From contig OZ255841.1 in assembly GCA_965277835.1 (NCBI GenBank), positions 682,001-746,000 of the forward strand: 64,000 nt of DNA. The letters run 5' to 3'. A program made the position numbers and the translations under genes. This document shows positions 19,873 through 29,156 of the stretch, piece by piece (within the stretch, counting starts at the first letter, position 1; each line of letters starts with the position of its first letter). The notes beneath the pieces were generated by a model, which was given only the letters and a program-made list of their open reading frames with translations, was not told the DNA's origin and ran no database searches. Origin of the DNA: Arcticimaribacter sp965277835 (GTDB lineage Bacteria; Bacteroidota; Bacteroidia; Flavobacteriales; Flavobacteriaceae).

Positions 19873-21276
19873 TCAACAATTTGGAAAAGAAACAGGGACA
19901 TTAATTGCTAAACCACCTTCTGCAGTTTCTTTATACTTTGAATGCATTGCTAAACCTGTTTCCCACATAGTCTTCACTACATTATCAAAAGTAACTATCG
20001 CATCATCGGGGTCTCCATTAAGAGCTAAATTAGATGCCATAATTGCTTTTATTGCGCCCATAGAATTACGCTCTATACAGGGCACTTGCACCAACCCTTT
20101 AATCGGGTCACAAGTTAATCCCAAATGATGTTCCATTGCTATTTCGGCTGCCATTAAAGTTTGTTTAGCATTTCCGCCTAAGCAGGCTGTTAACCCTGCT
20201 GCTGCCATTGCCGAAGAAACTCCAATTTCTGCTTGGCATCCACCTTCGGCTGCAGATATAGTTGCCCCTTTCTTAAACAAGCATCCGACTGCTCCTGCAG
20301 TAAATAAAAATTTAGTAACATCATTAATCCCCTTATTTTTAATAAAAAAATGATGATATAATAAAACCGAAGGAATTACTCCTGCAGCCCCGTTAGTAGG
20401 GGACGTTACAATTCTTCCCATGTTTGCATTTTCTTCATTTACAGCTAATGCAAAACAACTAATCCATGAGTTTAAAGTATCAAAAAGCAAAGGGGTATTT
20501 CGCAATGCTTTTTCCCATGCATCCATCGTTTTATATTGATGCTCCTTTAATAATTTTGAACATAATCCGCGCGCACGTCTTTTAACTTTTAAGCCCCCAG
20601 GCAACATACCTTCTGCAATACAGCCTAAATAAACACATCGTTTCATTGTATTAAAAATCTCTAGAACTTTATTGTTTATTTCTTCTACTGACCTAAAAGA
20701 TTTTTCGTTTTCAAAAATAAGTTCATGTAGTTCTAGTTTCGAAGTCTCTATGTGTTTCAATAATTCTTTTCCATTCTCAAAAGGGAACGGTAATTCAATC
20801 TGGTTTTTTAATTCTAGTTCTACACCTAATTGCTTTATAAATCCTCCTCCCAAAGAACAATATGTCTGCTCTAAAACTATCCGTTTACCTAATTTTGCTT
20901 TAAATGTGATAACATTTGGATGCTCAGGGTGGTTCTTATTTAAAAAATGAATGTGCGTTTTCTCCGAAAACGGAACTGTAGAAGTACTCATTGATAAGCT
21001 TTGAGAAGCGTGAACTGACTCCATTACAGATTTTATTTCATCGGCATTTGTTTGTTCTGGGATAACACCTGACAAACCCAAAATTATTGCAGAATCTGTT
21101 TTATGACCTTTCCCTGTTTTAGAGAGTGAACCATATAAAAAAACTTCAATAGAGTCGAAAGGTAAACTCTTCAGTTCTTCACGATAATTCAATGCTGCTT
21201 TCCAAGGCCCTAGCGTATGACTACTAGATGGACCAACGCCTATTTTAAAAATATCGAAAATACTCAGCTGTTCCAT
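19873..21276 (-). CDS. sdaA: L-serine ammonia-lyase, single-chain iron-sulfur type
   Basis: Deaminates L-serine to pyruvate and ammonia. At 467 residues it is the fused one-chain form. The N-terminal beta domain contains GVGPSSSHTLGPWKAA (12-27). The C-terminal alpha domain contains SPTNGAAGVIPSVL and the late cysteines expected to bind the 4Fe-4S cluster (TACLGGNA, GLTCDPI, QVPCIERNSMGA). It stands alone. Together with glyA in this window it links serine, glycine and pyruvate pools. Confidence 0.95.
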   Translation of the reverse strand: MEQLSIFDIFKIGVGPSSSHTLGPWKAALNYREELKSLPFDSIEVFLYGSLSKTGKGHKTDSAIILGLSGVIPEQTNADEIKSVMESVHASQSLSMSTSTVPFSEKTHIHFLNKNHPEHPNVITFKAKLGKRIVLEQTYCSLGGGFIKQLGVELELKNQIELPFPFENGKELLKHIETSKLELHELIFENEKSFRSVEEINNKVLEIFNTMKRCVYLGCIAEGMLPGGLKVKRRARGLCSKLLKEHQYKTMDAWEKALRNTPLLFDTLNSWISCFALAVNEENANMGRIVTSPTNGAAGVIPSVLLYHHFFIKNKGINDVTKFLFTAGAVGCLFKKGATISAAEGGCQAEIGVSSAMAAAGLTACLGGNAKQTLMAAEIAMEHHLGLTCDPIKGLVQVPCIERNSMGAIKAIMASNLALNGDPDDAIVTFDNVVKTMWETGLAMHSKYKETAEGGLAINVPVSFPNC

Positions 21277-21387
21277 CGCTATAAATTATAACTGTTTAGA
21301 TTACTTATGTAAAGCTAATCAAAAAAGAAGATAACTTTTGAAAGCTGTAAAATATCTCCTATTTTTAGCTCAAAATATTTAATTATA

Positions 21388-21900
21388 ATGAACAATACAA
21401 ATACAAGAAATTCAATGCGGGTTTATCATCGCTATTTAGGATTTTTCTTAGCAGGAGTAATGATAATGTATGCTATTAGCGGAATTGTTTTAATTTTTCG
21501 GCAAACAAATTTCTTGAAACAACAGAAAGTAATTGAAAAAACACTACCTAAAAATATAGAAACAGAAAAATTAGGTAAAGAATTAAAGATTAAAAATTTT
21601 GAAATAATAAAAACTGAAGGGAGTACCATCTATTTTAAGCAAGGTACTTTCAATACTGATACAGGTATTGCAACATACGCCGTAAAAGAATTACCTTACA
21701 TATTAAATAAAATGACTAAAATACATAAGGCTACTACCAATAGCCCGTTGTTCTTCTTAAATATATTTTTTGGTATATCGCTTTTATTCTTTGTGGTATC
21801 ATCGTTTTGGATGTTTATGCCTTCTAGCGATATTTTTAAAAAAGGATTATACTTCTCATTGGGAGGTATTATCCTTGTTTTTATTTTATTGTTTGTATAG
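21388..21900 (+). CDS. Small PepSY-associated membrane protein
   Basis: A 170-residue inner-membrane protein that begins like PepSY-TM proteins (YHRYLGFFLAGVMIMYAISG, first helix about 15-37). A soluble stretch follows with a short PepSY-like half (LKIKNFEIIKTEGSTIYFKQ), then LNKMTKIHKATTNSPLFFLN and two C-terminal helices. Larger PepSY-TM relatives act in iron uptake or reduction, but this one is short and has no redox partner beside it. Function unknown. Its stop lies four bases from the stop of the convergent SGNH gene. Confidence 0.65.
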   Translation: MNNTNTRNSMRVYHRYLGFFLAGVMIMYAISGIVLIFRQTNFLKQQKVIEKTLPKNIETEKLGKELKIKNFEIIKTEGSTIYFKQGTFNTDTGIATYAVKELPYILNKMTKIHKATTNSPLFFLNIFFGISLLFFVVSSFWMFMPSSDIFKKGLYFSLGGIILVFILLFV

Positions 21901-21904
21901 TTAA

Positions 21905-22612
21905 CTAACGAATTCCCTTAACTCTTTTAATTTCGTCTTTAATTAACTTACTCCAAATAGTATAACCTTGAGGATTTAAGTGTAATCTATCTTCTATAAA
22001 CAATTCATCATTAGGTCGCCCGTCTGGGTTAAGAAAATGGTTTGCAGTTGATATAAAATGTAACTTATCATCAGTTTTGCAATGATGTTCTATTAACCGA
22101 TTTAGTTCCTGTATTTCAGTCCATTTTTTCCAACGGCTTGAGGTAGGTGTTATTTCCACAAAAAGTATAGGAATATCAGAGTGTTTAGCTCTTATTTGTT
22201 TTATAACATACTTAACTAAACGCAAAACTTTTTTGGGGCTTTCATCTTCAGGAGCTACTTTAATATCATTAGCTACAAAACAAACAAGCATCTCTATTGA
22301 GTGGTTTGCTAATATCCTATCCGTATAATAAATTAAATCTCGAAAATGAGCCCCTCCATAACCTCTTTGAATTACTGGAAAAGGACGCATATCTTCTTCC
22401 AGAGTATTCCATAGCCTAATGCTAGAGCTTCCCATAAACATAATTGAATTTTTAGGGTAAGACTGTGAACGATCGAGTGCTTCAAATTGGCGAATCTCTG
22501 GTGCAGCCCAGCTATAACTCTGTAATGGGTATTGTTTTAGCGATACACAAGAACATAAACTAACAACACATGTCAATAATCCTATTCTTTGTAATAAGTA
22601 CTTTCCTTTCAA
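21905..22612 (-). CDS. SGNH/GDSL-family hydrolase lipoprotein
   Basis: A 235-residue lipoprotein with lipobox VSLCSC (Cys22). SGNH blocks are visible: MFMGSSSIRLW (block I, nucleophile Ser), QRGYGGAHFRDLI (block II Gly), CFVANDIKVAP (block III, Asn in VAND) and IEDRLHLNPQGYTIW (block V, Asp and His). This predicts an esterase or deacetylase acting on lipid or carbohydrate. The start is TTG, because no in-frame ATG precedes the signal peptide and the next Met lies inside the domain. Confidence 0.85.
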   Translation of the reverse strand: MKGKYLLQRIGLLTCVVSLCSCVSLKQYPLQSYSWAAPEIRQFEALDRSQSYPKNSIMFMGSSSIRLWNTLEEDMRPFPVIQRGYGGAHFRDLIYYTDRILANHSIEMLVCFVANDIKVAPEDESPKKVLRLVKYVIKQIRAKHSDIPILFVEITPTSSRWKKWTEIQELNRLIEHHCKTDDKLHFISTANHFLNPDGRPNDELFIEDRLHLNPQGYTIWSKLIKDEIKRVKGIR

Positions 22613-22709
22613 TTTGAAATATTATAATATGTTTTAAAAGTAGGTAATTCTGAATTAGAAAATAAAATTAACATATATTTATTATATTTACTATTATAAA
22701 TTTTCCCTT

Positions 22710-23618
22710 ATGAAATACTTCTTAATCCTATTCATATCACTAATTAGCCATACTATGCTCTATGCCCAAGAAGAGGAAAGTAGTCAAGATGTTGAAGAGC
22801 AAGAAACCACTACAAGTAATTTATTTACATTTTCTCCTTCTAAACTACTAAGCAAAGGACAATGGGATATTAAGTGGTTTAATAATTTATATACCGAAAC
22901 TGAAAGCATAAACGATAAAGGGCAACAAAGCACCATATTAAGACAAAACTTTTTCACTTCTTCCTTAGATATTTTTACGGGCATAAATAACTCTAAAACA
23001 CTTAACGTTGGCGTTATTTTTGAATATCGATCCAATACTAACAATGGTTTAGGTCCTTTTGAAGTTTTTGAATTTGGAAACGATGCTAATAACTCTCGCA
23101 GGTCGGGGTTAACTAGTATTGCCCCCTCATTAAAGTTTAACCCCTTAAAAGGAGTGAAGAATTTTACTATTCAATCTGCCTTTAGCTTTCCTTTATTAAA
23201 TGTAGAAAGTGTAAATGGTGTTTTCTTAGACCAAAATGGATACACTTGGCAAAACAAATTCTTTTATGACCGTGTGTCTGACAGTGAATCTTTTCAGTTT
23301 TTTGGTGAACTTAATACTGAATATAATTTTGGTGAACGAAGTGACAGTTTTGCAAATGATTCGTTTCGTGTATCCCCTGGTTTGTTTATAAGCTATTTCC
23401 CTAATAAAAACTTCACAATACTAGCACTCGTACAGCATTCTAATTTGATTGCTATTAATAATGATTTTTCTCAAGATTATACTGCCGCTGGAGTAGGTTC
23501 GAAATATCAACTCACGTCTGTTTTAAATATTGAAGTTATTTACACTAATTTTATTCGAGGAAATAGCACTGGTTTAGGGCAAACTTTTAATCTTGGTTTA
23601 AGAGCTTTATTGGATTAA
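22710..23618 (+). CDS. Outer-membrane beta-barrel protein, function unknown
   Basis: A 302-residue exported protein: signal peptide (LILFISLISHTMLYAQ), a short acidic linker (EEESSQDVEEQETTT), then alternating strands with aromatic ends as in outer-membrane barrels. I do not recognise a named family. Its stop is one base before the GTG start of the Omp85-like gene, so the two are translated in step and probably work together. Confidence 0.7.
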   Translation: MKYFLILFISLISHTMLYAQEEESSQDVEEQETTTSNLFTFSPSKLLSKGQWDIKWFNNLYTETESINDKGQQSTILRQNFFTSSLDIFTGINNSKTLNVGVIFEYRSNTNNGLGPFEVFEFGNDANNSRRSGLTSIAPSLKFNPLKGVKNFTIQSAFSFPLLNVESVNGVFLDQNGYTWQNKFFYDRVSDSESFQFFGELNTEYNFGERSDSFANDSFRVSPGLFISYFPNKNFTILALVQHSNLIAINNDFSQDYTAAGVGSKYQLTSVLNIEVIYTNFIRGNSTGLGQTFNLGLRALLD

Positions 23619-23619
23619 C

Positions 23620-24900
23620 GTGAATAAACTCTCCCTCTCTAAAATATTACTTCTTAGTTTCTTTTTATCAAATACATTTATCTATGCACAAAAGTCAAAC
23701 GCAACACTCAAAGAAATCCATATAAATGGACTGAGCAAATCTAAGAGGACTTTTATAGATAAACTTGTTAATAGTAAACTCGACACACCTATTGACAGTG
23801 TGCAAATACAAGCAGATGTTCTAAGGTTGATAAGGCAGCCTGCAATAAGTCATGCTACATTCAATATTCAAGAAATTAATGATTCACTAAGTAAACTAAT
23901 TATTAATGTTAAGGAAAATCATACACTTATCCCAGCTGTAGATTTTTGGAATACTCTTGACAATAAAGTTGCCTATCACTTAGGGGTAAACGATTATAAT
24001 TTCCTTGGTCGTGGCTACGCTGCAGGTCTCTTTTTTAGAAGGAATATTTATAATGGTTATGGTTTAATATTTGGAAATCCCAACTTTATAAACTATAAAA
24101 TCGGATATACACTTATTGCCCAACACAACAAAACCCTAGAACCCATAACCGATGGAACCGACAGGTCTTTTTATAATTATATTAATCAATCTTTTGAATT
24201 ATCTATAAATTATGAACTGAATTTAAATAATAAGTTTAGTGTTGGTGTGGGTAAAATTTATGAATCTTATAATAAAGAATCTGGAGTAGATTTGAACACA
24301 GTACCCAATGAATTTAAAACCGATAAAAATCTAGGCAAATTCTCTTATGATTATGACAATCTAACCTACTTTTATTATAAAACCTATGGCATACGAAATA
24401 TATTTAATGTTAACTATGTGGTAGGTAATAACATCAGTAATGAACAAGAATTTGTTTCCCTGGAAAGCACATTTTTTTATTTCAAAAAAATTGGTTCTTT
24501 GGGTAATTGGGCAAATCGAGTTAAGCTCGGAATTTCTACAAACTCGCCTACTCCTTTTCAAATTTTTGCGTTAGATAATAATCTAAATATTAGAGGGGTA
24601 GGTAATTTAATTCGTAGAGGAAGTGCTATTTGGGTACTAAATTCGGAATATAGACATACGCTATTTGAAAAGAATTGGTTTGTATTGCAAACAAATAGTT
24701 TTATTGACGTTGGTAGCGTTCGAAAACCAGGGCAAGAATTAAGTGCTTTTCTAAAAGATCAGATTGTAGAATATAGAGCCGGAATTGGTGTTAGGCTAAT
24801 ACATAAGCACATATTTAAAGCTACGTTTCGTATTGACTATGGGTTTGCTTTTGGTCAATCTTCAGGAGGGCTTGTGTTTGGTGTTGGTCAATATTTTTAA
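23620..24900 (+). CDS. Omp85-like outer-membrane protein with POTRA-like domain
   Basis: A 426-residue exported protein. After the signal peptide comes one POTRA-like domain (about 28-95: LKEIHINGLSKSKRTFIDKL through LSKLIINVKEN), then a barrel with glycine-rich strands (GVNDYNFLGRGYAAGLFFRR, LNIRGVGNLIRRG) ending in GQSSGGLVFGVGQYF. The RGVGNL segment sits where Omp85 proteins carry the RG(F/Y) lid-loop motif. It is shorter than BamA and has only one POTRA, so it is a BamA/TamA relative of unknown cargo. The GTG start follows the previous gene by one base; no ATG fits. Confidence 0.78.
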   Translation: MNKLSLSKILLLSFFLSNTFIYAQKSNATLKEIHINGLSKSKRTFIDKLVNSKLDTPIDSVQIQADVLRLIRQPAISHATFNIQEINDSLSKLIINVKENHTLIPAVDFWNTLDNKVAYHLGVNDYNFLGRGYAAGLFFRRNIYNGYGLIFGNPNFINYKIGYTLIAQHNKTLEPITDGTDRSFYNYINQSFELSINYELNLNNKFSVGVGKIYESYNKESGVDLNTVPNEFKTDKNLGKFSYDYDNLTYFYYKTYGIRNIFNVNYVVGNNISNEQEFVSLESTFFYFKKIGSLGNWANRVKLGISTNSPTPFQIFALDNNLNIRGVGNLIRRGSAIWVLNSEYRHTLFEKNWFVLQTNSFIDVGSVRKPGQELSAFLKDQIVEYRAGIGVRLIHKHIFKATFRIDYGFAFGQSSGGLVFGVGQYF

Positions 24901-24915
24901 TATACTTTGAGTAAC

Positions 24916-25863
24916 TTAAAAAATACCCATTTTCCCAAATTTATCCCGTCTCGATTTTACTAATTTAGCGCTATCTAACTTCTTTAACGTCTTAAAAGAT
25001 TTCATAATCTCGTTTTCGACTGCTCTAAAAGTTTCTTCTCTATTATAATGAACGCCTCCTAATGGTTCTTTAATTATCTTATCTATAAGCTTAGATTTCT
25101 TCATATCCATAGCTGTTAATTTCAATGACTCTGCTGCCTGTTCTTTATACTCCCAGCTCCTCCATAAAATTGAAGAACATGACTCTGGAGAAATTACAGA
25201 ATACCATGTGTTTTCGAGCATTAATATACAATTACCAACGCCTATACCTAAAGCTCCTCCCGATGCACCTTCTCCTATTATTATAGTAATAATAGGTACT
25301 TTTATTGATAACATTTCATATATATTTCGGGCAATTGCTTCGCCTTGACCTCGTTCTTCGGCTTCTAACCCTGGGTAAGCTCCTGGGGTATCTATAAGCG
25401 TTACAATAGGAATCCCAAATTTTTCGGCAGACTTCATTAAGCGAAGTGCTTTTCGGTACCCTTCAGGGTTTGCCATACCAAAGTTGCGATATTTACGTGT
25501 AGCAGTGTTATATCCTTTTTGAGTGCCAATAAACATAAAAGACTGATCTTTAACTTTACCTAAACCGCCAATTATTGCTTTATCGTCTTTTACATTACGG
25601 TCGCCATGTAATTCTAAAAACGTATCGCCACATATCGCTCTGATATAATCTAATGTATATGGTCTTGAAGGATGCCGTGATAATTGAACACGTTGCCAAG
25701 CACTTAGGTTGCCGTAAATTTCTTTCTTGGTTTTTATAAGTTTACTTTCCAGTTGATTGCACGTGTCTGTAACATCAACTTCGCTCTCATCTCCTATAAT
25801 TCTGCATTTATCCAGTTGTTCAACAATGTCTTTCACCGGAAGTTCAAAATCTAAATACTCCAT
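24916..25863 (-). CDS. accA: Acetyl-CoA carboxylase carboxyltransferase alpha subunit
   Basis: Carries out the carboxyl transfer of acetyl-CoA carboxylase together with AccD, the first step of fatty-acid synthesis. It has the normal 315-residue length. Motifs include LSRHPSRPYTLDYI, FLELHGDRNVKDDKAIIGGL, GMANPEGYRKALRLM and the glycine-rich IIGEGASGGALGIG that binds CoA. It is the last of four leftward genes but has its own TAnnTTTG promoter in the short gap upstream. Confidence 0.97.
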   Translation of the reverse strand: MEYLDFELPVKDIVEQLDKCRIIGDESEVDVTDTCNQLESKLIKTKKEIYGNLSAWQRVQLSRHPSRPYTLDYIRAICGDTFLELHGDRNVKDDKAIIGGLGKVKDQSFMFIGTQKGYNTATRKYRNFGMANPEGYRKALRLMKSAEKFGIPIVTLIDTPGAYPGLEAEERGQGEAIARNIYEMLSIKVPIITIIIGEGASGGALGIGVGNCILMLENTWYSVISPESCSSILWRSWEYKEQAAESLKLTAMDMKKSKLIDKIIKEPLGGVHYNREETFRAVENEIMKSFKTLKKLDSAKLVKSRRDKFGKMGIF

Positions 25864-25885
25864 AATATTTGGTTTTCTTAGTACG

Positions 25886-25893
25886 CAAATGTA
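25886..25893 (-). promoter_or_regulatory. Putative accA promoter -7 element
   Basis: TACATTTG on the minus strand fits TAnnTTTG and lies 23 bases before the accA ATG, between accA and the stop of the EamA gene. The -33 region is T-rich (GTTTT) but has no exact TTTG. Confidence 0.45.
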
Positions 25894-25902
25894 TAATTTT
25901 TT

Positions 25903-26805
25903 TCAAGAGTTAAAACTACTCTTTTTCGATTTACGATTTTTATAAATTCCATTCCCAATAACAGAAATAAGAATAATGCAAACACCTATATAAAAATCGA
26001 AGCCCATAATCTCTTTTTCTCCAAAAATATAAATCGAAAATAAAATAGCATATATCGGCTCCATATTCAACGAAATCATAATAGTATAAGGCGTTAATTG
26101 TTTCATAATATAAACCGAGGCTATAGTAGCATATGCCGTGCAAATTGAAGCCAATAAAAATATCCACAAACCATCATATCCACGGAACACAAAAATATCA
26201 GATGGAATACCTGTTATAAAAATTAACCATAGGCTTAAAAAAACACCTCCAAAAGATAACTCATAAAAAGAAATTGAGCTTGCCTGATATTTTTTAATCA
26301 ACTTTCCATTAATTAAAGTAAATAAAACAGATAAAACCGTAGATAATAGTGCAATATAAATCCCATAAGAGAAGTCTTGTTCCGCTTTAAAAATAATCCC
26401 CAACCCTACTACTACAAATAATCCAAAAAACACTTCATAATATTTAATCTTTCTTTTATAAAAAAGAGGTTCTAAAAAGGATGTCATTAAAGATGCCGAA
26501 GACAAGACAGAAAGTGTAATAGAAACGGAAGAGATTTTAATTGCATAAAAAAACAAAACCCAATGTAATGAAATCAAAAATCCACCAAGAGCAAAATAAA
26601 ACATTGCAATAGGAGGTACTTTAAATATATTTTTTCTTTTAAAAAAAAGATAATACAGCGCTATTAATATTGATGCAATAGTAACTCTATACCAAACTAT
26701 TTCCAATGAAGTTTTTTGTATAAGAGCACCTAAGATTGAAGTAAAACCCCAAATGAAAACTAAAAAATGAAGATGTAAAAGATTTTTAAATCTAGCGCTT
26801 AGCAT
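25903..26805 (-). CDS. EamA/DMT-family transporter
   Basis: A 300-residue inner-membrane protein with ten predicted hydrophobic helices in two EamA repeats (first repeat FIWGFTSILGALIQKTSLEI onward; second begins about residue 150 with ALLSTVLSVLFTLINGKLI). It is a drug/metabolite transporter-type exporter with unknown substrate. Its start overlaps the end of the LptF/LptG-type gene by 14 bases, so the two are translationally coupled. Confidence 0.88.
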   Translation of the reverse strand: MLSARFKNLLHLHFLVFIWGFTSILGALIQKTSLEIVWYRVTIASILIALYYLFFKRKNIFKVPPIAMFYFALGGFLISLHWVLFFYAIKISSVSITLSVLSSASLMTSFLEPLFYKRKIKYYEVFFGLFVVVGLGIIFKAEQDFSYGIYIALLSTVLSVLFTLINGKLIKKYQASSISFYELSFGGVFLSLWLIFITGIPSDIFVFRGYDGLWIFLLASICTAYATIASVYIMKQLTPYTIMISLNMEPIYAILFSIYIFGEKEIMGFDFYIGVCIILISVIGNGIYKNRKSKKSSFNS

Positions 26806-27871
26806 AAGACAATAATATAATGGCTAGAACAGCAAAAATACCCAATGGCAACCATGCTCCAACGGATGGATACAAGTTGGTTTTATCAACAAGAACTCCA
26901 AAAACTTTATCGAAAAAAATAAACGCAAACCCGATAACAATCCCTATAGCCAAATTAATTCCCATTCCCCCTCTTCTTTTAAATGAAGACACAGCAACAG
27001 CTATTATAGTTAAAACAAATACTGATAAAGGAAGGCTATATCGCTTATGTCGTGTCAAAATATGAAGGTTTATAAAAGGAGACCCGCTTTTTCTTTCTTC
27101 TTCAATAAATTTATTTAATTCAAAAAGTGGAAGCGTCTCTGCTTGATAACTTAAAGGCGAAAGGTCTTGAATTTGAAAATCAAAAAGGGTGTCTTTCTTA
27201 TTTACTTGCTCATACAATTCAGAGTCTTCGAGAAAAGTGCGTTTTCTAAAGTCTATAAGCCTAAATACTGAGTCTTCTTCGACCCAGCGAATAGTTGCTG
27301 CATAAATTTTGAATTTTAGCTCTTCTCCTTCAAAATGTTCAAGAGTAAAATTAATTCCTCTTTTTCGGCTTGGCTCATAGCTACTTACATAAACAAGTTC
27401 ATTATCATTAACTTGTTTAAATAGATTAGAGGTTTCTTGAACACGACTGGTTAAATTTATATAAGTGTAGTTAAACTCGTTATATCCTTTACTCGCTATG
27501 GGTACAACAAAGCTTCCTATTATAAAAGCAAAAAAAGAAACAAATGCTGCTGCAATCATAAAAGGCCTTAGATAACGGTAAAAAGAAATTCCTGAACTTA
27601 GAATAGCTATAACCTCGGAATTATTTGCCAATTTAGATGTGAACCATATTATAGCTAAAAACAAAAAAATAGGGTATAATATATTTCCATAATACCATGT
27701 AAAATCGAAATAGTGATCTATAATAGAGCCTAGAGGAATTTCTTTTTCTTTGAATGAGTCAATTTTTTCGGCAACATCTACTAAAATTCCAATAGGTATA
27801 AATAGGAGTATCATTACTGAGAATGTCCCAATATATCTTTTAATTATATATAAGTCTATTTTTTTTAACAT
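26792..27871 (-). CDS. LptF/LptG-type lipopolysaccharide export permease
   Basis: A 359-residue YjgP/YjgQ-family permease, the membrane part of the LptBFG ABC transporter that lifts lipopolysaccharide from the inner membrane to the LptC-LptA bridge. The sequence shows the N-terminal KKIDLYIIKRYIGTF, two helices, a large periplasmic domain (about 115-270) and three to four C-terminal helices. The start is two bases after the tgt stop. LptF and LptG cannot be separated by eye; in related genomes the pair is often not adjacent. Confidence 0.9.
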   Translation of the reverse strand: MLKKIDLYIIKRYIGTFSVMILLFIPIGILVDVAEKIDSFKEKEIPLGSIIDHYFDFTWYYGNILYPIFLFLAIIWFTSKLANNSEVIAILSSGISFYRYLRPFMIAAAFVSFFAFIIGSFVVPIASKGYNEFNYTYINLTSRVQETSNLFKQVNDNELVYVSSYEPSRKRGINFTLEHFEGEELKFKIYAATIRWVEEDSVFRLIDFRKRTFLEDSELYEQVNKKDTLFDFQIQDLSPLSYQAETLPLFELNKFIEEERKSGSPFINLHILTRHKRYSLPLSVFVLTIIAVAVSSFKRRGGMGINLAIGIVIGFAFIFFDKVFGVLVDKTNLYPSVGAWLPLGIFAVLAIILLSYAKR

Positions 27872-27873
27872 AC

Positions 27874-29004
27874 TTACAGTCGATTATCCATGTCTTTTAC
27901 CATTTGCTCTTTCCAACTATAGAAATTGCCTTCAATAATTTTCTTTCGAGCCTCGCGAACCAAAGCTAAATAAAACCCTAAATTATGAATTGTAGCAATT
28001 TGTTTTCCTAGCATTTCATTAATTGTAAAAAGATGTCGAAGATACGCTTTTGAATAATTTGTATCTACAAAAGTATAAGCAGCTTCATCAATTACAGAAA
28101 AATCATCTTTCCATTTTTTGTTTTTTATATTAATTGTCCCTTTTGCAGTAAATAACATACCGTTTCTGGCATTTCGAGTAGGCATAACACAATCGAACAT
28201 ATCAACCCCTAAAGCAATATTCTCTAATAGATTTATTGGAGTTCCAACGCCCATTAAATATCTTGGTTTATCACTTGGCAATATATCGCAAACTACTTCT
28301 GTCATTCTATACATTTCATCTGCGGGTTCACCTACCGAAAGCCCTCCTATTGCATTCCCTTCTGCGTGCTTACTTGCTATATATGCTGCAGATTGCTCTC
28401 TCAAATCCTTATATACACTTCCTTGTACTATTGGAAAAAATATTTGATTATAATCATATATAAATGGAGTGCTCTCATTTTTTGCTAAACAACGGTCTAG
28501 CCACCTATGTGTCATATTCATAGATGCTTTTGCATATTGATATTCACAAGGGTAAGGAGTACATTCATCGAAAGCCATTATTATATCTGCTCCGATTTTT
28601 CGTTGAATATCAATCACATTTTCGGGAGTAAAAAAATGATATGACCCATCAATATGAGATTTAAATTGAACTCCTTCTTCTTTTATTTTTCTATTTGCCG
28701 ATAACGAATATACTTGATATCCTCCCGAATCTGTTAAAATTGGTCGCCTCCAATTCATAAACTTGTGTATTCCCCCTGCTTTTTCTATAATATCTACCTG
28801 TGGTCTCAAATATAAATGATAGGTATTGCCTAAGATAATATCTGGATTTACTTCTTGTTCTAAATCTCTTTGATGAACCCCCTTAACTGTTGCAGAAGTA
28901 CCAACTGGCATAAAAATAGGGGTTTCAATAACCCCATGATCTGTGGTGAACAGACCTGCCCTAGCTTTACTATTAGAGTCGGTAGAAATACACTTAAACC
29001 TCAT
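27874..29004 (-). CDS. tgt: tRNA-guanosine(34) transglycosylase
   Basis: Exchanges guanine 34 of GUN-anticodon tRNAs for the queuine precursor preQ1. 376 residues from the ATG at 29004; a TTG two codons upstream is less likely. Active-site regions are LTDSGGYQVYSL, IMAFDECTPYP and the catalytic Asp in VDMFDCVMPTRNARNG. The usual zinc ligands CxCxxC are missing: the matching stretch reads EAAYTFVDTNYSKAYLRHL, although the later His (ATIHNLGFYLALV) is kept. First gene of a four-gene leftward run. Confidence 0.95.
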   Translation of the reverse strand: MRFKCISTDSNSKARAGLFTTDHGVIETPIFMPVGTSATVKGVHQRDLEQEVNPDIILGNTYHLYLRPQVDIIEKAGGIHKFMNWRRPILTDSGGYQVYSLSANRKIKEEGVQFKSHIDGSYHFFTPENVIDIQRKIGADIIMAFDECTPYPCEYQYAKASMNMTHRWLDRCLAKNESTPFIYDYNQIFFPIVQGSVYKDLREQSAAYIASKHAEGNAIGGLSVGEPADEMYRMTEVVCDILPSDKPRYLMGVGTPINLLENIALGVDMFDCVMPTRNARNGMLFTAKGTINIKNKKWKDDFSVIDEAAYTFVDTNYSKAYLRHLFTINEMLGKQIATIHNLGFYLALVREARKKIIEGNFYSWKEQMVKDMDNRL

Positions 29005-29020
29005 AACCAAATGATATCCC

Positions 29021-29048
29021 CAAAGATAATGAAGTTGCCTTGACCAAA
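29021..29048 (-). promoter_or_regulatory. Putative tgt promoter
   Basis: TATCTTTG (29021-29028, minus strand) matches the -7 element, and TTTG (29045-29048) lies 16 bases upstream, slightly shorter than usual spacing. It is divergent from the transketolase promoter. Confidence 0.45.
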
Positions 29049-29108
29049 GACTTGAATTTTAATTTTAATCAAATGTTGAAGAAGCCGTTAATAAGTATTC
29101 CCGATAAG

Positions 29109-29139
29109 TTTGTTCAGAGGTAACAAAGCTGTATTTTTG
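29109..29139 (+). promoter_or_regulatory. Promoter of the transketolase genes
   Basis: TTTG at 29109-29112, a 19-base spacer and TATTTTTG at 29132-29139 are an exact fit to the Bacteroidota consensus. Predicted transcription start is about ten bases before the ATG at 29157, so the leader is very short. Confidence 0.65.
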
Positions 29140-29156
29140 CATTATATTTTTTAAAA

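Noticed and set aside
25940..26167. 75-codon ORF on the same strand as the EamA gene, in another frame
   Set aside because: It lies wholly inside the transporter gene and its Tyr-rich composition comes from the shifted frame of hydrophobic codons.
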